Shown: positions 53,294-61,551 of the stretch, one piece after another
Position numbering within the stretch: the first letter of the stretch is position 1
Layout of the letters: each line of letters starts with the position of its first letter
Origin: Saccharospirillum sp039982735
GTDB taxonomy: Bacteria > Pseudomonadota > Gammaproteobacteria > Pseudomonadales > Natronospirillaceae
DNA length: 64,000 nucleotides
NCBI RefSeq assembly: GCF_039982735.1
Contig: NZ_JBDWXV010000011.1
Coordinates: forward strand, 248,001 to 312,000
Direction: 5' to 3'
Program-made: the position numbers and the translations under genes
The notes under the pieces: model-generated
Told to the model about the DNA's origin: nothing
The model's input: only the letters and a program-made list of their open reading frames with translations
Database searches by the model: none

Positions 53294-53359
53294 GGCGTTT
53301 ACAGGAATAATCGGTTGCATGACTGGTTATTCCAGCAGGGTCTGGTATCCTGCGCGCGG

Positions 53360-53384
53360 CGACGGCTTAGAGCCGTCGTTTTTT
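53360..53384 (+). terminator. Terminator/attenuator between infC and rpmI
   Basis: CGACGGCT (53360-53367) pairs with AGCCGTCG (53371-53378), 3-base loop, then TTTTTT. It lies 67 bp after infC and 164 bp before rpmI, so it ends or attenuates the upstream message. Confidence 0.85.
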
Positions 53385-53547
53385 ATGGTGGTCTACCTGG
53401 CTTTTAGCTGGTTAGAGCATTGTTAAAGGGGTTCAGGATGCCTCGGTATCACTGAACGACATGGCAACCGTTAGCTCCCGATGTCGGGTTTACCAGACAT
53501 CACCGGGGATGCGACACGGTTATTGGAAGTAGATCGGGAGATTGAAA
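53385..53547 (+). promoter_or_regulatory. Leader region of rpmI-rplT
   Basis: A 163-bp non-coding region after the attenuator and before rpmI. In many gammaproteobacteria the L20 protein represses its own operon by binding the equivalent leader. I see no proven fold here, only the position; the ribosome site GGGAG lies 9 bp before the rpmI ATG. A promoter may also be inside. Confidence 0.4.
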
Positions 53548-53742
53548 ATGCCTAAGATCAAGAGCAACTCTGGCGCTGCAAAGCGCTTTAAGAAGACGGC
53601 CAACGGCTTTAAGCACAAGCAGTCTTTCCGCAGCCACATCCTGACCAAGAAGAGCACCAAGCGTAAGCGTCATCTGCGCGGTACCCAGCTTATTGCTGAG
53701 TCCGATGTAGCGCTGATCAAGCGCATGCTGCCCTACGTTTAA
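53548..53742 (+). CDS. rpmI: Ribosomal protein L35
   Basis: A 64-residue highly basic protein of the 50S subunit. MPKIKSNSGAAKRFKKTANG and SHILTKKSTKRKRHLRG are invariant family features. The ATG at 53548 follows GGGAG; a TTG two codons earlier is not needed. rplT follows 59 bp downstream, the universal rpmI-rplT pair. Confidence 0.97.
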   Translation: MPKIKSNSGAAKRFKKTANGFKHKQSFRSHILTKKSTKRKRHLRGTQLIAESDVALIKRMLPYV

Positions 53743-53801
53743 GGTCTGGCCTTGCTGTTGAAAAGCAGCAGGCTGAAAAACAGGATTAGGAGGAAAGAAA
53801 T

Positions 53802-54158
53802 ATGGCACGTGTAAAACGTGGTGTAGTGGCTCGTCGTCGCCACAAGAAGGTACTGGACCAGGCTAAAGGCTATTACGGTGCTCGTTCACGAGTATTCCGT
53901 GTGGCCAAGCAAGCGGTCATCAAGGCAGGACAGTATGCGTATCGCGACCGTCGTCAGCGTAAGCGTCAGTTCCGCGCCCTGTGGATTGCCCGTATCAATG
54001 CCGAAGCCCGGGTGAATGGTCTGTCTTACAGCAAGTTCATCAATGGCTTGAAGAAAGCAGCGATCGAAATCGACCGTAAGATCCTGGCGGATCTGGCGGT
54101 GCACGACAAGGTTGCCTTTGCTGCACTGACCGAGCAGGCAAAAGCCAAACTGGCTTGA
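53802..54158 (+). CDS. rplT: Ribosomal protein L20
   Basis: A 118-residue 50S protein required for early assembly. MARVKRGVVARRRHKKVL and AKGYYGARSRVFRVAKQAV are hallmark sequences, and LWIARINAEARVNGLSYSKFI is the conserved middle. AGGAGG lies 6-11 bp before the ATG. A strong terminator follows, so pheST is not in this operon at this place. Confidence 0.98.
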   Translation: MARVKRGVVARRRHKKVLDQAKGYYGARSRVFRVAKQAVIKAGQYAYRDRRQRKRQFRALWIARINAEARVNGLSYSKFINGLKKAAIEIDRKILADLAVHDKVAFAALTEQAKAKLA

Positions 54159-54177
54159 GACTGACTGGTTAGAAAAG

Positions 54178-54203
54178 AAACCCGCCGATTGGCGGGTTTT
54201 TTT
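54178..54203 (+). terminator. Terminator after rplT
   Basis: CCCGCC (54181-54186) pairs with GGCGGG (54191-54196), loop GATT, flanked by AAA and followed by seven Ts. Confidence 0.92.
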
Positions 54204-54243
54204 ATGGCTCTGAATTCTATAACCGTTCAAGGTTTGCCGGGGT

Positions 54244-55242
54244 TCAGGCTGGCGGCAATACCTGGTGAAGTGCGGTCAGGTCAGAACGCTCAAAGGCATC
54301 CAGGTTGGCCAACGTGACTGCGGTGATGGCTTGCAGCGCCTCTTTGGTAAAGAACGCCTGGTGGCCGGTAATCAGCACATTGCGAAAGGTCAGCAGGCGG
54401 GCAAACACATCGTCCCGCAAAATGTCGTCTGAATTGTCTTCAAAGAACAGGTCTGCTTCTTCTTCGTAGACATCGAGCCCCAGATAACCTACAGCACCGG
54501 TTTTCAGTGAGGTGATGACATCGCTGGTGTTGATCAGCGCACCGCGGCTGGTGTTGATCACCATGACGCCATGCTTCATTTTTGCCAGGGTGTCTTTGTT
54601 GATGATGTGCCGGGTGGAGGCAACCAGCGGACAGTGCAGGGAAATAATGTCGCTGTGGGCCCACAGCTCATCCAGTTCAACGTATTCGGCACCGGCGGTA
54701 ACAGCCGCTTCACTGGGGTAGGGGTCGTAGCAGATTACCCGGCACCCGAAGCCATGCATGATGCGAATAAATGCCTGGCCGATTTTACCGGTACCGATCA
54801 CACCGACGGTTTTTCCATGCACATCAAAACCAAGCAGGCCGTGGAGGCTGTAGTCGTTCTCGCGAACCCGGTTGTAGGCGCGGTGCGAGTTCCGGTTGAG
54901 CCCCAGAATCAGCGCGACGGCATGTTCGGCCACAGCAAAGGGCGAGTATTCGGGCACCCGGGCAACGGTAATGCCCAGCTCAACGGCGGCTGGCAAATCC
55001 ACATTGTTGAACCCCGCGCATCGCAGCGCCACCAGTGAAATGCCCTGCTTGTGCAGGTGTTCCAGCGTTGGTCGGTCGACACTGTCGTTGACGAAACAGC
55101 AGACCGCATCGTGCCCCTGGCTGAGCGCTGCCGTCTGGGCATTCAGGTGGGGTTCGAGAAAGGTGAACTGGTGCTGTGACTGCGTGGCCTGGGTGAAGAA
55201 TCGAATGTCGTAAGGTTTACTGCTAAATACGGCGACTTTCAT
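54244..55242 (-). CDS. ldhA: D-lactate dehydrogenase (LdhA-type 2-hydroxyacid dehydrogenase)
   Basis: NADH-dependent reduction of pyruvate to D-lactate, a fermentative enzyme. N-terminal MKVAVFSSKPYDIRFF and catalytic-domain CAGFNNVDLPAA are LdhA features. The NAD motif is GVIGTGKIGQAF (about 150-161). Catalytic Arg, Glu and His lie in LRCAGFNNVDL, ADLFFED and GHQAFFT. The length of 332 residues is standard. Together with lutABC in this window it allows the cell to make D-lactate and to use L-lactate. Confidence 0.92.
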   Translation of the reverse strand: MKVAVFSSKPYDIRFFTQATQSQHQFTFLEPHLNAQTAALSQGHDAVCCFVNDSVDRPTLEHLHKQGISLVALRCAGFNNVDLPAAVELGITVARVPEYSPFAVAEHAVALILGLNRNSHRAYNRVRENDYSLHGLLGFDVHGKTVGVIGTGKIGQAFIRIMHGFGCRVICYDPYPSEAAVTAGAEYVELDELWAHSDIISLHCPLVASTRHIINKDTLAKMKHGVMVINTSRGALINTSDVITSLKTGAVGYLGLDVYEEEADLFFEDNSDDILRDDVFARLLTFRNVLITGHQAFFTKEALQAITAVTLANLDAFERSDLTALHQVLPPA

Positions 55243-55327
55243 GGTTAGCGAGCTCCCTGTGCCGTTCTATGGGTGTGTTAGTGCCGGTCTGTTTAGGGCG
55301 ATTGGACCGTCTGCTGCCAGCATTGCC

Positions 55328-56047
55328 TTATTGCTGGCTGAAATCAACCCGCTGGCCATCGAGCTGCAGTGACAGAACGCGAATTTCCTCTTTCAAGTCA
55401 CCATCCTCATAGCGCCCAAAGCGCATTGGGGTATAGCCCAGCCCAGGCGCGATCCAGATCAGCTTGCGTTCATCGCGGCTGACCGGCTCGGTCTGTTCAA
55501 CGATCCAGGTGTAAATTTCGCCTTGTGGCAGTTGCAGCATCTCTTCACCGATAACCCGAAACGACATGTCGTCAGGTCGTTTATGGCGAAGCACATTCAG
55601 CGTGATGGATTCTTCACCGCGTGCCAGTGCCTGTTGCAACGCCAGCTGGTAGCCGATGGCATCATAAATCGGGGCTGCGAAACGTTCGTCGATACGGTCC
55701 TTTTCCACACGGCCGGTGACGCGCTGACGTTCATGATCAAAACGCAATGACTTTGTGGTTTTGACCCAGAACACCTTGCTTTCGAATTCATAGCGCGTCG
55801 GCCGAATTTGGTCGTCTACAACCGTCAGCCAGCTCTCTTCGCGAAGTGACAGGGTGCGGCCATCGGTACTCAGGCGGTAGTGCCATTCATCGGGTGCGGT
55901 TTCTCGCAATTGCAGAGTGCCGCGGGCTTTAATGTCGATGGCGCCATGCCGTATGGCTTCCATTTCGGCCGTGAACGGTTGCATACCCTCGGCCAGGGCC
56001 GTCAGGGACAGAGCATAGATGAGTGAGCTAATGAGCAATCGTTTCAT
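55328..56047 (-). CDS. DUF3108 exported protein
   Basis: A 239-residue protein with a signal peptide (MKRLLISSLIYALSLTALAEG). The beta-rich body has the DUF3108 features EMEAIRHGAIDIKARGTLQLRE and SLREESWLTVVDDQIRPTRYEFESK, plus FWVKTTKSLRFDHERQRV. It is predicted to be periplasmic with unknown function. ATG overlaps the purN stop by 4 bp, so it is translated with purMN; this arrangement is common in Pseudomonas-like genomes. Confidence 0.85.
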   Translation of the reverse strand: MKRLLISSLIYALSLTALAEGMQPFTAEMEAIRHGAIDIKARGTLQLRETAPDEWHYRLSTDGRTLSLREESWLTVVDDQIRPTRYEFESKVFWVKTTKSLRFDHERQRVTGRVEKDRIDERFAAPIYDAIGYQLALQQALARGEESITLNVLRHKRPDDMSFRVIGEEMLQLPQGEIYTWIVEQTEPVSRDERKLIWIAPGLGYTPMRFGRYEDGDLKEEIRVLSLQLDGQRVDFSQQ

Positions 56048-56694
56048 AGCGACGCAGTATCCAGCAGACGCCCGCTTTTGGAAAGGGGTTGGTCGTCCAG
56101 TAGCACCTGGTTTGCGTCGAGACGCAGCCGCCCCTTTACAAACCAGTCAACGACCGTCGGGTAGAGTCTGTGTTCCTGCACCAGTACTTTTCGGGCCAGC
56201 GAGTCGGCATCGTCCTGGTCCGATATAGGCACTTCAATCTGGGCTATCGGCGGGCCTCCATCGAGTTCGGCGGTTACAAAATGCACGGTAGCGCCAGCTT
56301 TCGAATCGCCGGCGTCGAGCGCACGCTGGTGGGTATTCAGGCCAGGGTACCGGGGCAGCAGGGAAGGGTGGATGTTGATCATCTTCCCTGGAAATCGTCT
56401 GACGAAATCGTCGGTGAGTATGCGCATAAAACCCGCCAGAACAATCAGGTCGGGTTGCTGGGCTTCGATCAGCTCAGCCAGGGCAGCGTCAAAGGCTGCC
56501 CGGTCGGCATAGCCGGTGTGGTCGAGCGTGAGTGCCTTTACGCCCGCCTGACGTGCCCTTGACAGACCAAAGGCGTCAGGACGATTTGAAATCACCGCGA
56601 CGATGTCGGCATCCAATGAATCAGTCTGGCACTGATCGAGCAGTGATTGCAGATTGGAGCCCCCGCCACTGATCAGCACAACGATGCGAGTCAC
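56044..56694 (-). CDS. purN: Phosphoribosylglycinamide formyltransferase
   Basis: Third step of purine synthesis: formylates GAR with 10-formyl-THF. 216 residues. Features: LISGGGSNLQSLLD phosphate loop, the catalytic triad context NIHPSLLPRYPGLNTH, and VHFVTAELDGGPPIAQ. GTG start at 56694, 2 bp after the purM stop. The DUF3108 gene overlaps its end by 4 bp. Confidence 0.97.
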   Translation of the reverse strand: MTRIVVLISGGGSNLQSLLDQCQTDSLDADIVAVISNRPDAFGLSRARQAGVKALTLDHTGYADRAAFDAALAELIEAQQPDLIVLAGFMRILTDDFVRRFPGKMINIHPSLLPRYPGLNTHQRALDAGDSKAGATVHFVTAELDGGPPIAQIEVPISDQDDADSLARKVLVQEHRLYPTVVDWFVKGRLRLDANQVLLDDQPLSKSGRLLDTASL

Positions 56695-56696
56695 GG

Positions 56697-57737
56697 TTAA
56701 ACCCCGTCGATGATGACAGCGTCGCCCGTGCGTTGCTCAACCTGACCCATCACCACCGGGCTTTCGCCACTGGCTTTGAGCTGGCTGAGAATGTCTTCCT
56801 GTTCACTGGCGGGCACAACCAGCACCAGGCCAATGCCGCAGTTGAAGGTGCGGTACATTTCGTGGGCATCAATATTGCCTGCATGCTTCAGCCAGTCGAA
56901 AACCGGTGGCTGAGTCCAGCTGTGGGCATTCAGGCGGATCGCCAGTGACTCGGGAACCACTCTAGGCAAGTTTTCATAGAAACCGCCGCCGGTGATGTGG
57001 GAGATAGCATGAACGGACTGGTTGGCCAGCAGACGCAACACCGATTTTACGTAAATGCGAGTGGGGGCCATCAGCGCATCAGCCAGGGTGGTCTCGCCCA
57101 TAGGCTGTTGCAGGTCAGCGCCGGAGACCTCGATGACCTTGCGAATCAGTGAATAGCCATTGGAATGGGGGCCAGAGGATGGCAGGCCGATCACGCTGTC
57201 GCCAACGCGCACCCGGGTGCCGTCAATAATGTTGTCTTCTTCGACCACGCCGGTGCAAAAACCGGCCAGGTCATAGTCATCACCCTGGTACATGCCGGGC
57301 ATTTCTGCGGTCTCGCCGCCGACCAGCGAGCAGTTCGCCTGCTGGCAGCCTTCACCAATGCCTTGCACCACCCGAGAGGCGATATCGACCGACAGTTTGC
57401 CGGTGGCGTAGTAATCGAGAAAGAACAGTGGCTCGGCGCCGCAGACGATCAGGTCGTTCACGCACATGGCGACCAGATCGATGCCAATGGTGTCGTGACG
57501 TCCCAGTTCCATGGCCAGTTTCAATTTGGTGCCAACCCCGTCAGTACCAGAGACAAGCACCGGCTTCTTGTAGTGGCTGGGAATACGACAGAGCGCGCCA
57601 AAACCACCCAGGCCACCCATGACTTCGGGGCGTCGGGTACGTTTAACGGTGTCTTTGATGCGTTCCACCAATTCATTGCCAGCGTTGATATCAACACCGG
57701 CGTCTTTGTAACTCAGGGGTTTGGGCGCGTCTGACAT
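56697..57737 (-). CDS. purM: Phosphoribosylformylglycinamidine cyclo-ligase
   Basis: Fifth step of purine synthesis: closes the imidazole ring to give AIR. 346 residues (E. coli 345). N-terminal YKDAGVDINAGNELVERIK and KPVLVSGTDGVGTKLKLA are family signatures, with the ATP-binding glycine-rich loop. The ATG at 57737 has GGAG 8 bp upstream; the ATG at 57749 lacks such support. It is the first gene of purM-purN-DUF3108. Confidence 0.97.
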   Translation of the reverse strand: MSDAPKPLSYKDAGVDINAGNELVERIKDTVKRTRRPEVMGGLGGFGALCRIPSHYKKPVLVSGTDGVGTKLKLAMELGRHDTIGIDLVAMCVNDLIVCGAEPLFFLDYYATGKLSVDIASRVVQGIGEGCQQANCSLVGGETAEMPGMYQGDDYDLAGFCTGVVEEDNIIDGTRVRVGDSVIGLPSSGPHSNGYSLIRKVIEVSGADLQQPMGETTLADALMAPTRIYVKSVLRLLANQSVHAISHITGGGFYENLPRVVPESLAIRLNAHSWTQPPVFDWLKHAGNIDAHEMYRTFNCGIGLVLVVPASEQEDILSQLKASGESPVVMGQVEQRTGDAVIIDGV

Positions 57738-57983
57738 CACTGGCTCCATTGCGGCAATTCGGATAAAAGAAGGGTCTGGTCAGTACCGTTGCGTCAGCGG
57801 GTGACGATCCTGGCCACAGCCCTCTTGGGCGCGCGGATTGTAGCAGGCCCTGTGCCTGGAATCAGCTTGTCTGTTCGGTCAGGAAATAACGATCGCTTTG
57901 CACAATAATATCGACGACACGACCTGATTTTCACAGCGCGCTCTGTCACAATAGTCGATCATCACCTAATAGAAGCCGGACTT

Positions 57984-59057
57984 ATGCTTTTTCGAACTGT
58001 CTCCCTTGCCTGTTTGCTGTTGCTGGCACTGCCTGTCTGGGCGGCCCGGACGGTGGATGTCTATTCCGATTCAGCCATTCTTGCTCAGAATGCCTCCGAC
58101 CGGGATCAGAATCAGGCAGTACGGGAAGCACTGGGCAGGGTATTGATTCGGGCGACCGGTGATGCCGAAATTGCCAGCCAGGGGCGTACAGAGCCTTTGC
58201 TGCGCAACGCAACCGATTACCTGTCGACCTTCCGCTTTCAGGCAAGCGATACCCTGCTGACTAATGTGCTCGGTGAATCCGTAGCGACCAAGCGCATGGT
58301 CATGCAGTTTGACCAGCAGGCCATTGAACAATGGCTGGTGAACCAGCGGTTACCGGTCTGGGGAACGCGCCGCCCGGAAGTGCTATTGTGGCTGGGCGAC
58401 CGGCTGCAAGGGCGAGACCGTATTTTGACCGATGGTGACAACCATGATCTAGCGGTGGCGCTGGGCAACCGGCTCGATGAGCGCGGCCTGCCGGTCTTGC
58501 TGCCGATCATGGATCTGACCGATACCCTTAATGTCTCTTTTACCGACATCTATGGTCTGTTTACGGGCGATATTGAAGCTGCATCGGAGCGATACCCGAG
58601 CGATGCCATTGCGGTTGGCCGGGTGGCGCGACAAAGTGGCGGCTTTCAGGCCGACCTGGTGTTTCTGGTGCGCGACAACCGTGAGCGCTTGCAAGTCACC
58701 GGAGAGTCTGAAGCGGAACTGATGCAAACACTGGCCGATGAACTGTCGAACCGAATTGCCGATCAATACGCTGTATTACGGGATCCGGCAATGGCCGGGC
58801 AGTTGGCCTTGCGGGTGAATAACGTCAGTGAACTGTCGACACTGGCCGCCGTGGAACGCTATCTCGAATCCTTGAATGTGGTCTCCCAGATCACCTTGCG
58901 CCAGGTTGAGGCTGACTCGGTGCAATTTGATCTTGAGATCAGTGGTGACCGCAACCAGCTACGCGACGTGTTGGCGCTGGACCGCCGGATTCTGCCGGTG
59001 GAGGAGCTCACCCTGGAAGCCCAGCTCGATAGCGAACTGGTGTATCGCTGGCAATGA
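57984..59057 (+). CDS. DUF2066 exported protein
   Basis: A 357-residue protein with signal peptide (SLACLLLLALPVWAAR). The DUF2066 pattern includes DRDQNQAVREALGRVLIRATGDAEIASQG, and a C-terminal domain (NVSELSTLAAVERYLESLNVVSQITLRQVEADSVQFDLEISG) repeats a beta-alpha layout. Function is unknown. It is divergent from purM and precedes hda, a fixed neighbourhood in pseudomonads and relatives. Confidence 0.87.
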   Translation: MLFRTVSLACLLLLALPVWAARTVDVYSDSAILAQNASDRDQNQAVREALGRVLIRATGDAEIASQGRTEPLLRNATDYLSTFRFQASDTLLTNVLGESVATKRMVMQFDQQAIEQWLVNQRLPVWGTRRPEVLLWLGDRLQGRDRILTDGDNHDLAVALGNRLDERGLPVLLPIMDLTDTLNVSFTDIYGLFTGDIEAASERYPSDAIAVGRVARQSGGFQADLVFLVRDNRERLQVTGESEAELMQTLADELSNRIADQYAVLRDPAMAGQLALRVNNVSELSTLAAVERYLESLNVVSQITLRQVEADSVQFDLEISGDRNQLRDVLALDRRILPVEELTLEAQLDSELVYRWQ

Positions 59058-59161
59058 TTACCCGTCTTTTTCCCGGGACTTGTCTTTTCCCCGGGGTGAT
59101 GCTGACTGATTTCAACGACCCGGCAGGGCTAAACAATCTGCCGGCCGCCAGGAGATTCTGA

Positions 59162-59857
59162 GTGGCGATTCAACAACTCCCGCTTGGCGTCACCTTTCGG
59201 GAAGATGCCGTTTTTGAGGACTATCTGCCCGGTGACAACGCCCAAACGCTGGGCGCTTTGCGCCACGCTCTTGCGCGTCTGGATGAAACCCTGATCTATC
59301 TCTGGGGTGCGAGCGGCTCCGGCCTCACCCACCTGCTGCAGGCCTGTGTTCACGACCTGCAATCGCAGGGGTTGGAGAGTCTTTATCTGCCGTTGGCCGA
59401 TTGTGTGCAATACGGCCCGGACGCCCTGGAAGGGCTGGATGAAATGGCGGTGCTGGCACTCGATGACATCGACAGCATTGCGGGTCTGCCCGACTGGGAA
59501 GAGGCGCTGTTTCATTTGTTCAACCGGATGCGAGACAGTGGCCGCGTACTGCTGGTCACCAGCCACACCAGCCCGCTAAACCCCACCGTCGCCTTGCCCG
59601 ATCTGGCCTCGCGTCTGAGTTGGGGTTTAACCTTTCACATTCAGCCGCTGACCGATGAACAGAAAACCGACTGGCTGATCTGGAAGGCGCGGCGTCGGGG
59701 GCTCACCATGGAGCCGGATGTGGCGGCCTTTCTGATTAACCGTGCGGCGCGCTCGATGACAGCACTGGTGGATGCCTTCGAACGGCTGGATCATGGTTCG
59801 CTGGCCCAGCAGCGCCGGCTAACCATTCCCTTCGTGAAGTCCGAGCTCGGGCTCTGA
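59162..59857 (+). CDS. hda: DnaA regulatory inactivator Hda
   Basis: AAA+ homologue of DnaA (231 residues) that with the beta clamp triggers hydrolysis of DnaA-bound ATP after initiation. A clamp-binding motif (QQLPLGVTF, residues 4-12) opens the protein. The nucleotide loop GASGSGLTHLL lacks the usual lysine, as is normal in Hda. VLALDDIDSIAG is the Walker B region. No DnaA C-terminal DNA-binding domain is present. GTG start at 59162. It follows the DUF2066 gene. Confidence 0.93.
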   Translation: MAIQQLPLGVTFREDAVFEDYLPGDNAQTLGALRHALARLDETLIYLWGASGSGLTHLLQACVHDLQSQGLESLYLPLADCVQYGPDALEGLDEMAVLALDDIDSIAGLPDWEEALFHLFNRMRDSGRVLLVTSHTSPLNPTVALPDLASRLSWGLTFHIQPLTDEQKTDWLIWKARRRGLTMEPDVAAFLINRAARSMTALVDAFERLDHGSLAQQRRLTIPFVKSELGL

Positions 59858-59882
59858 ATCCGGGGCGGTGTTCAGATGCCCC

Positions 59883-60461
59883 CTAGAGCACGTCGTCCTC
59901 TTCCGAATCCCGCGGGGCTTCGTCTTCATGGTCTGACTCGTCGTCTGCCGGTTCAGGTTCGAGGCCATGTACCTGTGCATAGAGGTGGATGAATGTGCGT
60001 ACCGAGTCTTCCGCCTGAACCGCCATTAGGCCTTCGGTATCCATGATCCAGCGGCGCTGATCATCCAGATCCAGAGGGTCGATGTCGGTAAACAGCTCGC
60101 TAACCGGGACTACCTCAGCGGCGACCTCTTTGTCGTAGGCGTCGTACATCATGTCGAGACAGTATTCCACCAGGGCCGGGTCTTCGCAGTAGACCTCGCC
60201 GTCATTCAGGTCTTCCGCCCATTCCTTCAGCACATCCAGCACGGTTTCGCCGCGATCCAGCAAGTCTTGCAGGGGCGGGGCGCCAGCGGCATTCTGCCCG
60301 CTGTCCCAGTCGATGAGCCAGGCGTCTTCCGGCTTGAGCAGAACACTTTTGTACTGGCCGTTTTTCAGGCTCCAGGCAACCGAATAGGGGTACCCCTGAT
60401 CTTCATCCGTCACTTCAAAGGCGATAAAAACCGGTATTTGCATCGGGTTCGTTTCCGTCAT
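59883..60461 (-). CDS. Acidic hypothetical protein with degenerate DEDD-exonuclease-like N-terminus
   Basis: A 192-residue acidic protein. The first 100 residues (IPVFIAFEVTDEDQGYPYSVAW, LLKPEDAWLIDWD, EWAEDLNDGEVYCEDPALVEYCLDMMYDAY) resemble small RNase-H-fold exonuclease-like proteins of Pseudomonas that begin with I-D-F-E-A-S and have an RPxxxWxDWD segment. Here the first catalytic Asp is replaced by Ala (IAFE), so catalysis is doubtful. The last 30 residues are nearly all acidic. Function unknown; the similarity is tentative. Confidence 0.55.
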   Translation of the reverse strand: MTETNPMQIPVFIAFEVTDEDQGYPYSVAWSLKNGQYKSVLLKPEDAWLIDWDSGQNAAGAPPLQDLLDRGETVLDVLKEWAEDLNDGEVYCEDPALVEYCLDMMYDAYDKEVAAEVVPVSELFTDIDPLDLDDQRRWIMDTEGLMAVQAEDSVRTFIHLYAQVHGLEPEPADDESDHEDEAPRDSEEDDVL

Positions 60462-60566
60462 CAGTAAAGGCGCGCAGTATAACGGTCACAAGGCCCGAGG
60501 CACAGGACACCGGACAAGGCATCCCCTATACTGGCGGCTTTGTACTGAACAAAGGGTGTCGGATCG

Positions 60567-60794
60567 ATGAGTGATGAACGCCAGCTCCGCGATTTTTACG
60601 AACGGGATGCTGAAGAACAAAGTGCTTTTCTGGAAAACACCTGGTGTAACCACTGCCAGCAAGTGGATTTGGGCATGTCGGATCCGGTTGAATATACGCT
60701 GAAAGGGCGGTTGTTCATTGAGGGGCAGTGCCGGGTGTGTGGCGAGACGGTTACCACCGAACTGGTTGAAGACGACGATGACGTAGATGGCTGA
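60567..60794 (+). CDS. Small zinc-ribbon-like protein
   Basis: A 75-residue acidic protein with CNHC (about 27-30) and CRVC (about 55-58), spaced like a zinc ribbon that binds one Zn2+. The tail is acidic (EDDDDVDG). The last 8 bp overlap truC, so the two are translated together. No family name can be given. A role with RNA modification is possible only by association. Confidence 0.65.
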   Translation: MSDERQLRDFYERDAEEQSAFLENTWCNHCQQVDLGMSDPVEYTLKGRLFIEGQCRVCGETVTTELVEDDDDVDG

Positions 60795-61551
60795 GCCACT
60801 GCGTATTCTCTATGAAGATAACTGGTTGCTGGCCGTCGACAAACCCGCGGGCTTGCTGATGCACCCCAGCTGGATTGACCGTTCCGCCACCGACACGCTG
60901 GCAGGCCGGGTAAAACACTACCTGCAAGGGGCGCCGGTTCATACCGTGCACCGGCTCGACCGGCCCACCTCTGGCATCGTACTGGTAGGCAAAACCGCTG
61001 GCGTGGCGCGCCACCTGGCGGACCAATTTGCCAGCCGCACGGTTACCAAAACCTACTGGGCACTGGCCCGTGGTTTCACCGCCGAAGCCTTTGGGTGTGA
61101 CCGGGCGTTGGTGGAAGAACCCGATGCCGTTTCGGACCGCAAAGCACAGCAAAACAAGGCCGCTCAGCCAGCAGAGACGCGATTTCGCCGCCTGGCCATT
61201 GCCGAAGTCGGCCTGGCCGTCAGCCGTTACCCCAAGGCTCGGCTCAGCCTGCTCGAGTGTCGCCCGCAAACCGGGCGCAAGCACCAGATACGCCGGCATC
61301 TCAAAACGTTGCGCCACCCGATTCTGGGCGATACACGCTATGGCGACCGGCATCACAATCACTGGGCGGCGCAGCATCTGGTGTTCAGTACACTGGCTCT
61401 GCGTGCCATGGAATTGAGTCTGTCGCACCCGGAAACGGGCGAGCGCCTGTGCCTTCGGGCCGGACTGAATAGCGATTGGACTGATCTGCTTCGCCAGCTT
61501 GGCTGGTATAGCCTGCAATCCAACGTATCGACAGGACAGGAAACCGATTAA
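60787..61551 (+). CDS. truC: tRNA pseudouridine(65) synthase TruC
   Basis: Makes pseudouridine 65 in tRNA-Ile and tRNA-Asp. A 254-residue RluA-family enzyme: YEDNWLLAVDKPAGLLMHPSWIDR, catalytic motif HRLDRPTSGIVL with Asp, and KHQIRRHLKTLRHPILGDTRYGD. The HPSWIDR start region and the short N-terminus without S4 domain mark TruC rather than RluC/D. The start overlaps the zinc-ribbon gene by 8 bp, and the ABC gene begins right at its stop. Confidence 0.93.
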   Translation: MAEPLRILYEDNWLLAVDKPAGLLMHPSWIDRSATDTLAGRVKHYLQGAPVHTVHRLDRPTSGIVLVGKTAGVARHLADQFASRTVTKTYWALARGFTAEAFGCDRALVEEPDAVSDRKAQQNKAAQPAETRFRRLAIAEVGLAVSRYPKARLSLLECRPQTGRKHQIRRHLKTLRHPILGDTRYGDRHHNHWAAQHLVFSTLALRAMELSLSHPETGERLCLRAGLNSDWTDLLRQLGWYSLQSNVSTGQETD

